A DNA stretch of 64,000 nucleotides from Lumbricus terrestris (taxonomy: Eukaryota > Annelida > Clitellata > Crassiclitellata > Lumbricidae), in contig OX457038.1 of NCBI GenBank assembly GCA_949752735.1, positions 24,516,456 to 24,580,455 of the forward strand. Direction: 5' to 3'. Positions 10,601 to 21,108 of the stretch are shown piece after piece. The position numbers and the translations under genes are program-made. Within the stretch, counting starts at the first letter, position 1, and each line of letters begins with the position of its first letter. The notes under the pieces were generated by a model. It was given only the letters and a program-made list of their open reading frames with translations, had not been told where the DNA came from and ran no database searches.

Positions 10601-13600
10601 TATATGCTCCACTCCCTGTAGCCACCTCAACTTAAAATTAAGTAATAAATTAGTTGCTTTTCAGCTGAAAAGTAATAGTCCACTTCTTTGCAATATTATT
10701 TAACTTCCACGAGAATTATGCTATCCATCTGACCCATGCGGTCAGTTCACTGACTTTGCTGTTCTTTCATGTTCTGTGCAGGTCGTCTGTCATTTGTAAA
10801 TTATTATATTTTGAAAAAAATTCTCCTTTTCATTGGGTTGTGATTTGGGACTACACCTGGTCATATTTGTTTTCCATTGGGTGCCTGTGAATTAACTGCT
10901 TTTATTGTGTTGAAGAAATATAGACATTGCAATGTTTACATATGGGTCATTCCATGTCAAATCAACAAATTTTTCAGAAAGTTCCAGTTCGACCATCTCG
11001 GATTTTACTGAAAATTTTTCAGAATATTTATTATGGTATTAGAGGAAACTATGCCAAATTTTAGATCAAAATCTTAAGTAGTTTTGAAGATATTAATTTT
11101 CAAAGACGTCTGGGGTGACCTCGTTTTCGACGTTTTGGGAGTCGCGTCTAAATTTGTAACAACGTTCAGAAGCTCATAACTTCATTACTATAGCAGATAA
11201 TTTTATGAAATTTTCAGGATGTTTAGTCTTTGTGGTTTAGATGACATGCTGAAGAAATGAAAGATCAGTCTTGAAAATTCTGATGTTAGGACCCAACTGA
11301 AAATGGTTTAAAAAAAACTTGCGGATGTCTGACGATCATACTTTGCTGCCCTGGTGTGGCCAAATTGAATTTTTAAAAAAGAATATTTTAACAACTTGTG
11401 ATACTAATGTACTTTCTCTACAAAAATATGGAAAAATTTTGAATTTCTGATGGATGCCTACTACCATATGGCCTTCCAAATTTGAAAAATTCCATTCCGA
11501 AGACCATTTTCAAGGTCAAAGATCATCATGTTTGTTAGGTCATGGAGCAATAAAATTTACATCATTGGAAAGAGCAGCTCAGATACTCTAAGTTCACCAA
11601 AATTTGTGATGGTGTCTCTTCTTGTTCGTGCAATATTTTTTTTTCAATTGTGGCAGTTTTCTGCATTCGCGAGTTTATAATGGAGTCAATATCAGGGCAT
11701 TATATTGTGAAATAATACCTGTAATAAGTCAATTTTTTCAGGATTCAGTCTCCTCATCTTCCTCAGGTCTTGAAGTTATTAGGTGGATGTCTAACTTGAT
11801 GAGTCACTATCATATGAAAGATATATCTAAGAGATACACATGCCCGAAAAAATGTAAATTGGCATTTGTGCAACATTTACAAATTTATAAATTTAAAATC
11901 ACAAGGACTACCACCCAGATTCTTGCATATTTGGAAAGAACACAAAAAACTGATTAGATGAAAAAAATATCAGCCCACTGGTTAATTTCCTAGCCGTGAT
12001 ATGACAGTCCAAACTTGGTGGAGCAGGACGTTTCTCATGATTGATGTAATATGGCATTTGTACAACATCTGCAGATTTATTAATTGAAAATCACAAGGAC
12101 TACCACCCATATTCTTGCTTATTTGGAAAGAGCACAAAAAACTGATAAACGACACGATCCATCAAGTTTGGATTGTCATATCACGGCTAGGAAATTAACC
12201 AGTGGGCTGCTATTTTTTTCATCTAATCAGTTTTTTGTGTTCTTTCCAAATATGCAAGAATCTGGGTGGCAGTCCTTGTGATTTTAAATTTATAAATTTG
12301 TAAATGTTGCACAAATGCCAATTTACATTTTTTCGGGCATGTGTATCTCTTAGATATATCTTTCACATGATAGTGACTCATCAAGTTAGACTTCCACCTA
12401 ATAACTTCAAGACCTGAGGAAGATGAGGAGACTGAAATCTGAAAAAATTGACTTATTACAGATATTATTTCACAATATAATGCCCTGATATTGACTCCAT
12501 TATAAACTCGCGAATGCAGAAAACTGCCACAATTGAAAAAAAATATTGCACGAACAAGAAGAGACACCATCACAAATTTTGGTGAACTTAGAGTATCTGA
12601 GCTGCTCTTTCCAATGATGTAAATTTTATTGCTCCATGACCTAACAAACATGATGATCTTTGACCTTGAAAATGGTCTTCGGAATGGAATTTTTCACATT
12701 TGGAAGGCCATATGCTAGTAAGCATGCATCAGAAATTCAAAATTTTTGCATATTTTTGTAGAGAAGGTACATTAGTATCACAAGTTGTTAAAATATTCTT
12801 TTTTAAAAATTCAATTTGGCCACACCAGGGCAGCAAAGTATGATCGTCAGACATCCGCAAGTTTTTTTAAAACCATTTTCAGTTGGGTCCTAACATCAGA
12901 ATTTTCAAGACTGATCTTTCATTTCTTCAGCATGTCATCTAAACCACAAAGACTAAACATCCTGAAAATTTCATAAAATTATCTGCTATAGTAATGAAGT
13001 TATGAGCTTCTGAACGTTGTTACAAATTTAGACGCGACTCCCAAAACGTCGAAAACGAGGTCACCCCAGACGTCTTTGAAAATTAATATCTTCAAAACTA
13101 CTTAAGATTTTGATCTAAAATTTGGCATAGTTGCCTCTAATACCATAGTAAACATTGTGAAAATTTTTCATTAAAATCCAAGATGGTCGACCTGGAGCCA
13201 TTTGTTGAATTGAGGCGGAATGACCCATATGATTGCTTTTATTGAGAAGTGTCATATCTTGTGACAAATACAATTTTTTTTCATTCATTTATTAACTGAA
13301 GTTAATTCAGTGGTTTTGTTTTTCGAATGTGCTATGGATAGGCTGGCTGGAGCCTCTGATTGGACGCATCAAGGAGAACATGAACCATGTTGTCACTCCT
13401 GTCATGGATATCATTGATGATCAGACATTTGAGTTTAAGTCGTTTGATGCAAAGTCGATAAATATCGGTGGATTCGATTGGAATCTGCAGTTTGTTTGGA
13501 TTGGAATACCAGAACGTGTCAGAAATATGCAGAAAAGTGATATCGATTTGATCAAGTTTGTACAACTGAATTCACTTTTTTAAATGAACAGGTTTTTATT

Positions 13601-16600
13601 TCAGTTTTGAGATCAGTTCTGCTTGTCAGTTTATGATTTCTTAACATTTGTATATTTGAAGTTATGTAAATGAGTCCCTTACATAATGAAAATTCAAGGC
13701 AACAGTTTGTCTGCAATGTTTCTAACCCAGAAAACTCTAAACCATAATTGTTAAGTATGGATTCCAATATGAAGTTAATCAAAACTGAACCTGTGCTAAC
13801 CTAAAGCATCTGTTAGCAGAGTTGTGTGGTCTTGAGACAGTGTCTCTGTGTCGAGACATCTCAAGACAGGTTTTTGATGCCTCAGTCTCGGATCCTATTG
13901 TCTTGGTCTCGAGGTTAATGTCTCGACTCTTTGGAAACTGGTGAAAGTCTTGTTCTTTTGGAAGGTGTGTCCATATTTCTCGTGCAAACTGTCCTTGGTT
14001 CTGAACTTCTTGCTCTATAAAATTGTTGTGTACCTGTGTGGTAAATGGAGCTAATAGGCATACATATGCTAATAGACTATAGGATATATAGGCAAGTGGG
14101 AAACTAGTTCATGAGTTGCTTTTATTGTTTATTCTGAAATTTGTCTTGCCCTGTGGAGTAAATACTGAAAAGCTCATTCTTGAACTGTCTTGGACCTTGT
14201 CTCGGTCTTGGAGCCTATTGTCTCGGTCTCAGAACGCACTGCCTTGGTCTTGGAATTTACTGTCTTGCATACAAGTCTGACTGTTAGTCTGTTCTACAGT
14301 CAGTGTGCAAACCTGGAACCATGCTGCGTTTACAAACAAAGTTTCATACAAAGCAGCAGTCACTCAGATAACTGCATGTTGCTGAGAGATCTGACATTAA
14401 AGTTGCAATCGGTAACTTTTTGCCCTGCTGTCTAATGCATAAGACTAAAAAAAATGGAAGACAACAGGCAGCACCGTACATTAGAGTATTCCTTTGGTTA
14501 TTGCAGAAGCCCAACGATGCCTGGTGGTATGTTTGCTATAAGCAGAAAATTCTTCAATAAACTTGGTGGCTTTGATCCCGGCATGGATATGTGGGGTGCA
14601 GAGAATCTAGAAATGTCTTTCAAAGTAAGTTCTGTTTGCACACCTGCATTTTGTTCTAATTCATTCAGTATTTTATTCACTTAGTAAATGCATCAAATGT
14701 ATACTTATAATGGTGTGTTTTTGGTAACATAGCTCTAAAAAACTGGGTGGGTATGTAGAAAAATATTTTTATTTTGGTAAAATATTTTTATACAGTGATT
14801 AGTGCTGCTCCTGCCCAGCTATATAGTGAAACAGAAGAGCAATTCTAAACATTAATAAGCCTTGCACATAGTGCCGTCGATAGCCAGGAGGTGTATGCTA
14901 CTTCAAGGTTGTCCGACTACAGTGCACGAATACTCAACTGATCTTACATTCTGCTTAATTTTGATCTTAGATAAGGCGATGCCATACCTTGTGCATGTCA
15001 TTTTAGGGTCAGACTTAATTTTTGCCAATTTATTCAGATTTTTTCGTGTGAGAAATTCAGATCTGCTATTAGTTTTTTGATTGGACAACAGTGGCTTATT
15101 AAACCTGTGTTTGGTTAAAACGCACATAAACTGCTGTCTGAAAACCATAGAATCTTGATTTTCCTTCTCATGAGCAAACAGTAACACAAAGTCAAGTACA
15201 ATACACAGAGAACATCTTCCTTCAATGGAATTTCTTAAGCCAGTGCACTTCACAAAATACTCCTAAAATCAAATGCAGTTTAAGCACTAGTCTACTCCCC
15301 GTAATTCCAGATCTTATAAGGCACAGATAAATCAAGTCTTGCATTCGGATGGACACTTACTATAATTAAAATAAGCCCAAAATGCCACTCAAACATGTTA
15401 CAGATATTTTGGATGTAAAATTTAATTACTGTAATAAAACTTTTCTCTATTCATTTATAAAATCTGCATGATTACCAGTGCATATATTGGCAATGCCCAA
15501 ATGTGTTGTTAGTTAGATGTAACTGTGAACAATTCTTAAGAAGTTGCTCATAATCTGCTTTACGAAGTTTGCATGCTGAAAACTAAATCATATTACTTTG
15601 TTGTTGTGCTAAATTACAGGTCTGGATGTGTGGTGGAACTCTGGAGACTGTTCCTTGTTCTCATGTTGGCCATTTGTTTCGCCATGGCACTTTTTACAAA
15701 CTTGGAGCCGGAAATGCACACAAAAACTATTTTCGCTTAGCTGAAGTGTGGCTGGATGACTACAAAGAGCTTTATTATCAGAAAGTTGGCGGATCCATGG
15801 TCAGTACACAATGTCTGAATTTCTGACAAGTCCCTAGCAGCCTGTGTCTTCTTAATATACTTACTACTCATTAGATCACTAAAGAGCAGCTGACAAACTG
15901 TAAGTTGCATACTGATGTCATCTATAAAGCAATACCTGACTTAGTCATGGAGTCAAGGAACTTGAAATATCACCCTGAACCAACCCTACGTTTCTTACTT
16001 TTTTCAAATTGCTTATTCACCGTCATATATGATCTTATGATAATGCAGTTCCCTTCTGCAGATTGATTTTACATTGCTTTTGCGTGATTGACTGTAAAAC
16101 AATGTTAACAGTGATGTGAATATATAATCACAGAAGAAAGACTTTGAGTTGCACATGAAACACCATTTCCCTCTTTGTCTCTCTATCTGTCTGTGCCTGT
16201 CTTTTTATCTATGCAAATGCTGTTCTGTTTCAGCTTGTTGAATTCCATTCCATATGGCATGTTACAATTGGCAATTCAAATATTCTACAGTTGCTGTTGT
16301 GATGTACATAGTAGTTACTCACAAATGCACGTTGAAGCTTCAGAGGTTTATCTGGCTTATTTTTTGTTTTGTGCTTTGCATTTTTTAAGGACTTATCTGA
16401 AGACATAGTGGAACGAAAGGTATTACGGAAGCAATTACAATGCAAACCTTTCAGCTGGTATCTTCAGAATATCTATCCAGAGCTATTCATACCATCCGAT
16501 GCAGTGGCTTCTGGCGAAGTAACTATTACTTATATCTTGTTCTTCTCTGCCTTTTATTTAACTACAAACCTACCATAAGTTATAGAATATTCACATACCA

Positions 16601-19600
16601 AGGAAAGAAGACTAAAGAGTTGACTTATACATGGGGTCAATTTGTAAGCGAGTAGATGCAGTACTTTTGGACGGTTGAATGCTCTGAAGTTTTATTGTCA
16701 TGTTAAAGCAAAGACTAAAATTATTGATACTATCCACATGATAGAAATGTTACGAGCACTTGATAGATCTCATTTTGCAATGTTATGTCATTCAAGAACT
16801 ATTGCAGAGGCATCTTTACAAATTTTCACCTGAGCTGAGAAGACCAAGAAATCCACATGCATTACCAGTTGTTGAAATCCAGGCATTGTTCATTTCAATT
16901 AGCTTCAGCCATGAACTCTCGACCTGTGATTGTCGTTATAAAAGTACTGAAATATATCAAATGCAAACAAATCTTTTGTATGGCTTATTCATTTCACCCT
17001 GCTGCTTGTACATAAATCTTCAAAATTATCTTGTGCTCCAAAACCAACTGATTGAAAAATCGTGTGCGAAATTTTGTGTTGAATTTATACTATTGCTGTC
17101 ATTGACATGGAAATAGTTGCAAACTATTTAAATAACATTTGAATAGTTTTTAAAGTGTTCCCACACTGGATGTCAACCTGACTTCCGATTGCAGTTTATC
17201 ACTTGAAGTGACCATCAAATATAGACAGACAGACAGAGAGATTCATAGAGAGAGACGGAGATGGACAGAGACAGACAGACAGACAAGTATTCTGGCGATC
17301 AGAGAAAGTCATTTCCAGCGTCATCGTATTTCTCACCCGTTCTCAGACATCGCTTATGCATTTTGTTCTTTGCCATAGCAATGAAACAGGAAATCATCCG
17401 GTTGGATTAAACATATGTTGACGAGCGTGTATTGTCCTCTCTAAAGGCTGAACGTTTTGCAATGTAAGAGCTTCATGTTGTAGATTCGTAATAAGGAAAA
17501 TGCATTTTCCGATGGTTCTCGATTTGCTGCTTGTCTCGATGCTGCTTCTGGTGCAAGTCATTCGATTCTGAAAGTATGGCCGTGTCACAATCAAGGAGGA
17601 AACCAGGTAAAGTCTGATTCTTATTTAGCTACATACATTTTCTTATTCTTACATATCTATGAGAGGTGTCTAATTTCCAATCTATTCTGATGACCTCTAC
17701 AATGTCATCATCATCATCATCCTTGTAATGACCAATGCAGCAGACTAGACAATAGTTAATCACTGAATCAGAACTGTAGCATGATCTTTTGGAACAATTT
17801 TTGAGTCAATATCTTGCAGGCAGGGGAAGCACTTAGAGACAACAATTCTTCCCTTTTCATTGCCTCAGACCCTGTGGCATTTATGCCTTCTGTGATTGTT
17901 GCCTGAGCTTTCCTCTTCTGTTTTCATGTCCGATGAAATTCATTTCTTCAATCTTCACTCTCCGACAACAGTTTTTCTATAAATTTGTTCTTTTAAGAAT
18001 CTATTTTAACAATATGATCAAATCACTGTTCAGATTTGCCTATGAAAATATAAGAAGAGCCTCTCTTAGCCGTCTGCTGTCTCAAGTTGCATCTGTTTTG
18101 ATCTGCTGATGTCATTTGGTTTGTTCAACTGTTTTTCAGCTGTGGCTGTTGAGTAAAGCTGGTGAAATTCGAAGAGATGAGTGGTGCATGGATTATTCAG
18201 GTGAAAATGTTGTTGTTTTGCCTTGTCATGGTCAGAAAGGGAACCAAGAATGGGAATACAGTTCCGTAAGTATTAGTGATTCTTTGACCAACTTAAATAA
18301 CAAGTTTGTTTAGTCAGATTCACAATTTATAGAATAGAAATTGAATTGTTAAAAGTCTCAATGCCATTTGATCATTTTTAAGCCCATAATCAATAAATTT
18401 TCATGTTAACAAGGTTACAATACTGAGGTTGTAGAAATCTGTGGTTAACCACAGGCGGAAAATATGGTTTCCAGATCTGGCTGTTAGTATTGTGATAATG
18501 TATCGCAATACTTTTTCAGTCTTGCATAGAGTATCGCAATAGTTAAATACTTTGTTAGTATCACTTGTGTATGACCATTGACCAATGCTTGTTTAGCCTG
18601 TCAGCATTACTCGATTTTTCAATGCTCTTCCACTAGAATTCATATGAGTTTTTATTGGCTTAAATAAGTTGTAGTGAAGAAATAGTGAGAAATAAATCTT
18701 TGCGCTTCTAAAATTGCATCTTTTTACCATAGTATGAACAGAAGGAGTTTATGAATAGGAAGATGACCGAAAGCAGGTCCTTTTGCTAGCAGCGCTACAA
18801 GTGGCACTGCTTTGGTTTCAATAGTCTTAGCACTGTCTTCCAAGTCCTTTTCTGTAAGAGCTGCAGGTTATTGTTTGCACCTCCACCCATCCCACAGAAT
18901 CTCATCCACTGTATTCCTCAATGTTCCATTCTAGGGGAATTTATCATTACCTTTTGACCCATCTTATGCTCATCTTCAGTTGACCACTTTTCTTCATGCA
19001 ACCCAACTCCTCAGATCTTTCTCATCTATCTCTTTTAGAAGTCACTTGCCAGAACACTAAAAGAAAAGCAGTATCACTTTCATGCTAGGATTGTTGCACT
19101 AGCAGAATATCACAAAAACATTCATTTCAAGGTCTTCCGCTATGCAGTTGAGCAATATTCTCAGCCAGTTAGTCATGCTCCACCAAGACGAAAACAGTTG
19201 GCTACAGGTGGCATATTGACTCACAATCAGGATGGGTCTATTGCAGTCACCTTTGCCAAGGCAACTTGTGAACAAAATACACTTTGAGATTATAAACTTC
19301 TTAGCAAAACCAATTAATAAGTCGAATGCACAAGTCTATCAGCATAAAACCATCATCTTTCAATTTGCTCCTTTTAGATGAAAGATTAATCAAAGTCACG
19401 CATTAGTTTCTGTTGATCAGTCGACCAACGTTTCCGATGACATGCATCATTGCTTATGCATCATGAACAGCTGCGCCCATTACCCGGGAAATTAATCAGC
19501 TTTTTTCTTTAAGTTTATTATAATTTAAAAATAGTCCAGCTAGTGATTTGACTGCATGTATTAACAACTGTTGTCAGTAGACTGTATACATCCTACACTA

Positions 19601-20328
19601 GGTTGACACATCATTCATTACATGAAGTGGTGTGGACATATTTAATTGGTAATGGCACATTGAGAAGCGACATTCCCGGAATGGCAGACTCTATCAGACC
19701 CACAAAACCAACCGAATTGGCATAATCAAGAGCAGAGCAGACGAAGAAACAGGCTAATATAGTTTGTAGCATATTCTTAGTCTGACCCGATCTGATGCGA
19801 TTGAAACCCAAATTTACTAGATGTTATGTGTGGTTAGAAAGTTGGCCGCAACTGTTTTTATAGTATCTGATACTGGCACAACAGAGCCCTGCAGGGTCAA
19901 TGCTAATAAGTGAAGTCAAAGAACACAGAAATTGAAATGAACCATACAGAACTGCCTCAAACTGGTCTGGGTTTATGGCCAAACCCACTGAAACAGAATC
20001 ATGTGGTGCATTTTTGTATAACATGTAGGAAGTTTTTGATTTACGGTTCTTTGGATTTATGCCATACCAAAGCTCAGGTTCTAGAAATTAGTTTTTTATT
20101 TATTCTGTGCTATTCATTCACATGCTTTGTTTTTAATTTCAGGATAATACTATTCGACATTCCAACTCAAAGCTGTGTATGGGTCTGTCTTCTGGCGGAG
20201 GACATCTTGCCATGTCTAAGTGCACGGGTAAAACTGACCAGATCTGGTACTGGAAACGAAAGTCTATGCAGAACAACCTGGAAGAGGAAAACAAACTTCT
20301 ACAGGAAATTGCAGTGGATAACTACTAA
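4180..20328 (+). CDS. GALNT: Polypeptide N-acetylgalactosaminyltransferase (GALNT family), 11 coding exons
   Basis: Transfers GalNAc from UDP-GalNAc to Ser/Thr of proteins in the Golgi, the first step of mucin-type O-glycosylation. Coding exons: 4180..4672, 7655..7811, 8709..8875, 9675..9839, 13342..13555, 14507..14624, 15620..15799, 16390..16518, 17484..17606, 18140..18265, 20143..20328. All junctions are GT..AG and in phase, giving 685 aa. Seen: a basic N-terminus with membrane anchor (about residues 10-27) and a charged stem to about 165; catalytic domain with FYNEAW (236-241), the metal motif DSH (320-322), SPTMPGG (400-406), WGAEN (428-432) and the HVGH histidine (about 456); linker [13 protein letters not shown]; then three ricin-type lectin repeats with CLD/QLW, CMD/QEW and CMG/QIW. 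The length is slightly above the usual 550-630 aa because of the long stem. The start is the ATG followed directly by basic residues and the anchor. The subfamily is uncertain; SPTM, WMCGG and VWLDDYKE recall GALNT11 and its relatives. All key residues are intact. Confidence 0.95.
5512..5743. mobile_element. hAT-type MITE, 232 bp, in GALNT intron 1
   Basis: Terminal inverted repeats are CAGTGGCGGCGCCAGG on the left and CAGTGGCGGCACTAGG read inward from the right. The octamer CTCGCTAC flanks both sides exactly (5504..5511 and 5744..5751). The ends and 8 bp duplication are typical of hAT elements. It has no coding capacity; internal sequence includes a ctgacgacctttttt module also found in the MITEs at 26125 and 27132. 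Confidence 0.93.
5930..6095 (+). mobile_element. LINE 3'-end fragment with shared tail
   Basis: Ends in ggactgggagcgccactgag followed by tagatttcttgaaggagcactataaattc, the same tail as the LINE at 46990..47757. Just upstream, cttctatctggaatag is a degraded form of the PAIWN motif of the LINE's C-terminus. It is 5' truncated and broken by stops. Confidence 0.7.
6358..7505 (+). mobile_element. Mariner-like relic, 1148 bp, with TA duplication
   Basis: The ends CAGGGTGGGCCAGAAA and (read inward) CAGGGTGGACCAAAAA are inverted repeats flanked by TA on both sides (6356..6357, 7506..7507). Both subterminal regions also contain tttgccaatatctt-like inverted matches. Inside, about 6990..7219 reads as a decayed transposase C-terminus ending in GCGHTEHKL, resembling the GGHxEHxL end of mariner transposases and preceded by [12 protein letters not shown]. 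No full transposase remains. It lies in GALNT intron 1. A 5' part of the same family is at 51601..51915. Confidence 0.88.
7655..7811 (+). CDS. GALNT: GALNT exon 2: end of stem
   Basis: Acceptor ttgttttcttatag, donor gtaagt, entering in phase 1 and leaving in phase 2. It ends with [12 protein letters not shown], the conserved pre-catalytic motif of the family (usually NRxLPDxR). Confidence 0.9.
8135..8190 (-). mobile_element. LINE/SINE-type 3' tail fragment
   Basis: The reverse complement reads gggagcacctccgaggag followed by a short link and gcgctatataaatta, the tail common to the LINE and SINE copies listed elsewhere. Only the tail is recognisable. It lies in GALNT intron 2. Confidence 0.6.
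8709..8875 (+). CDS. GALNT: GALNT exon 3: start of catalytic domain
   Basis: Acceptor ctggccag, phase 2; donor ttg|gttggt, phase 1. It carries [26 protein letters not shown] and [10 protein letters not shown], the nucleotide-binding first half of the GT-A fold. The donor is non-optimal, but it is the only nearby one that restores the conserved DDFSEFE reading. Confidence 0.9.
9400..9440 (+). mobile_element. LINE/SINE-type 3' tail fragment
   Basis: The sequence aatcttgaagaggcactata followed by taaattctcagaatgaat matches the end of the shared LINE tail (compare 37455..37495). It lies in GALNT intron 3. Too short to classify further. Confidence 0.5.
9675..9839 (+). CDS. GALNT: GALNT exon 4: DxH metal-binding motif
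   Basis: Acceptor ttttcag, donor acag|gtagag, phase 1 at both ends. It carries [15 protein letters not shown] and [10 protein letters not shown], with D320 and H322 as the metal ligands expected for GALNTs. Confidence 0.92.
10943..13227. mobile_element. 2.3-kb near-perfect palindromic (foldback) element in GALNT intron 4
   Basis: The left arm (10943 to about 12021) and right arm (about 12158 to 13227) are reverse complements of each other over more than 1 kb with only scattered mismatches. Both ends start TGGGTCATTCC read inward, and TA flanks both sides (10941..10942 and 13228..13229). The spacer of about 136 bp contains a third, diverged direct copy of the innermost part of the arms (about 12053..12145). 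Each arm holds an open frame of 111 to 142 codons with no recognised domain. The TA duplication fits a Tc1/mariner-like integration, which is an inference. Transcription through the gene would yield a very long hairpin RNA. Confidence 0.92.
13342..13555 (+). CDS. GALNT: GALNT exon 5: middle of catalytic domain
   Basis: Acceptor tatggatag, phase 1; donor atcaa|gtttgt, phase 2. It carries [26 protein letters not shown] and GGFDWNLQF. The acceptor lacks a strong pyrimidine tract, but the join gives CTTGWLEP exactly as in the family. Confidence 0.88.
13826..14275. repeat. Low-complexity GTCTCG-type repeats in GALNT intron 5
   Basis: Two clusters (about 13826..13935 and 14185..14275) are built of repeats such as gtctcggtcttgg, tgtctcg and their inverted forms. 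No coding or known transposon signal. Confidence 0.55.
14507..14624 (+). CDS. GALNT: GALNT exon 6: Gal/GalNAc-T motif
   Basis: Acceptor ggttattgcag, phase 2; donor aaa|gtaagt, phase 0. It carries [12 protein letters not shown] and the WGAEN motif in [15 protein letters not shown]. Confidence 0.93.
15620..15799 (+). CDS. GALNT: GALNT exon 7: catalytic domain, metal-ligand His
   Basis: Acceptor aaattacag, donor atg|gtcagt, phase 0 at both ends. It carries [18 protein letters not shown] and [14 protein letters not shown]. The last His of HVGH is the third metal ligand of the family. Confidence 0.93.
16390..16518 (+). CDS. GALNT: GALNT exon 8: end of catalytic domain
   Basis: Acceptor ttttttaag, donor gaa|gtaact, phase 0 at both ends. 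It carries [16 protein letters not shown], the conserved end of the catalytic domain before the lectin linker. Confidence 0.92.
17221..17283. repeat. GACA/GAGA microsatellite
   Basis: A run of imperfect agac and gaga units lies about 200 bp upstream of GALNT exon 9, inside intron 8. Confidence 0.85.
17484..17606 (+). CDS. GALNT: GALNT exon 9: lectin repeat alpha
   Basis: Acceptor catgttgtag, donor ccag|gtaaag, phase 0 at both ends. It carries CLDAASG and CHNQGGNQ; the QLW motif is completed by the first codons of the next exon. Confidence 0.9.
18140..18265 (+). CDS. GALNT: GALNT exon 10: lectin repeat beta
   Basis: Acceptor ctgtttttcag, donor tcc|gtaagt, phase 0 at both ends. It carries [16 protein letters not shown] and GNQEWEY (CLD- and QxW-type motifs). 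Confidence 0.92.
19039..19287 (+). CDS. Candidate alternative last exon of GALNT (82 codons)
   Basis: A frame opens exactly after a strong acceptor (tctatctcttttag, with an in-frame TAG formed by the acceptor itself) and runs 82 sense codons to TGA at 19285. Exon 10 ends in phase 0, so splicing to 19039 keeps frame and would replace the third lectin repeat by a basic tail beginning [17 protein letters not shown] and containing [11 protein letters not shown]. Nothing in the peptide is recognised. No consensus polyadenylation hexamer was seen close downstream. It could be chance or an old transposon frame; the evidence is position, phase and openness only. Confidence 0.3.
   Translation, partial: KSLARTLKEKQYHFHARIVALAEYHKNIHFKVFRYAVEQYSQPVSHAPPRRKQLATGGILTHNQDGSIAVTFAKATCEQNTL
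19700..20000 (+). repeat. Dispersed repeat, empty-site relative of 46380..46940
   Basis: The stretches tggcacaacagagccctgca, gaactgcctcaaactggtct and tgaaacagaatca recur at 46576..46660 and 46908..46930 in the same order. At 46660 the relative is interrupted by a SINE that is absent here. It spans part of GALNT intron 10 upstream of exon 11. Confidence 0.7.
20143..20328 (+). CDS. GALNT: GALNT exon 11: lectin repeat gamma and stop
   Basis: Acceptor tttttaatttcag, phase 0; ends with TAA at 20326. It carries [16 protein letters not shown] and TDQIWYW, followed by a charged tail ending VDNY. Confidence 0.92.
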   Translation, partial: DNTIRHSNSKLCMGLSSGGGHLAMSKCTGKTDQIWYWKRKSMQNNLEEENKLLQEIAVDNY

Positions 20329-21042
20329 GCATGAAAGATGATGACAGGCCAAAACATTCTCTTCAAATAAGTGCTAACTATTGTATTTTATGAGATGAAC
20401 TTTTGTATTGGTTCTGGTAACTTTTTCACCTGACGAATACTCAGCATTTGCACATTTTGTAGCATGTCGGAAGCCAATGATTACTGACAAATCGTAAGAC
20501 GTGAAATTGCTTATTGCAGTAAAACTATGTTCCGTTAGATGTCATTGGACCATCATCAACAGTTCAGTAATTATCTCCATCTATTAAATGAAGCAGGCAT
20601 AGTCAGATCAGGGCCACACTGAGGCTTGTGTGGCCATGGGTGCTCTGATTACCCTCCAATGGCTCCCTCTTCACATCCCACCAGTTTATAACTGAGGGCC
20701 CCTCAAAACTGCAGCACCATTAGCACCATCTTAATGCAGGCCTTAGTTAAGTCAAGCTCTATCTGGTGTGACATGAATTGAGGTTTTCCTAAAAAAAATT
20801 GCACATGTATGGCAAATAGGTTTTTAATTACTTAGAAATTGGAATATAATGGTTGAATATGAATATATGTGTATTTGTATATGTTAAAAATGTTTGTATT
20901 AATAATAATAATATATTTATATATTGTGATTCATAGCTGCAGAACTGACTCTGAAACATTCCTCATAACTACAAGCCTCAACCAGGAATTCTTAGAAAGT
21001 TAAAAAAATTGCTACTTTTCATTTAAATATAGCAGACGAATA
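20329..21042 (+). other. GALNT 3' UTR and downstream flank
   Basis: AT-rich non-coding sequence follows the TAA. No exact AATAAA was found close to the stop; an (aat)n stretch at about 20898..20915 is the only related sequence, so the poly(A) site is undetermined. Confidence 0.5.
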
Positions 21043-21068
21043 AGGATGAGAGAGAGAGAGAGATACAC

Positions 21069-21103
<35 letters not shown>

Positions 21104-21108
21104 GAGAC
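21043..21108. repeat. GA/GACA microsatellite
   Basis: Runs of gaga and gaca units (gagagagagagagatacaca, then gacagacagac and gagagag). Confidence 0.9.

Noticed and set aside
11622..12651. Open frames of 111 and 142 codons in the arms of the palindromic element as genes
   Set aside because: They are the same sequence seen in both arms, match no known domain and lie in an intronic repeat. Kept only as part of the element.
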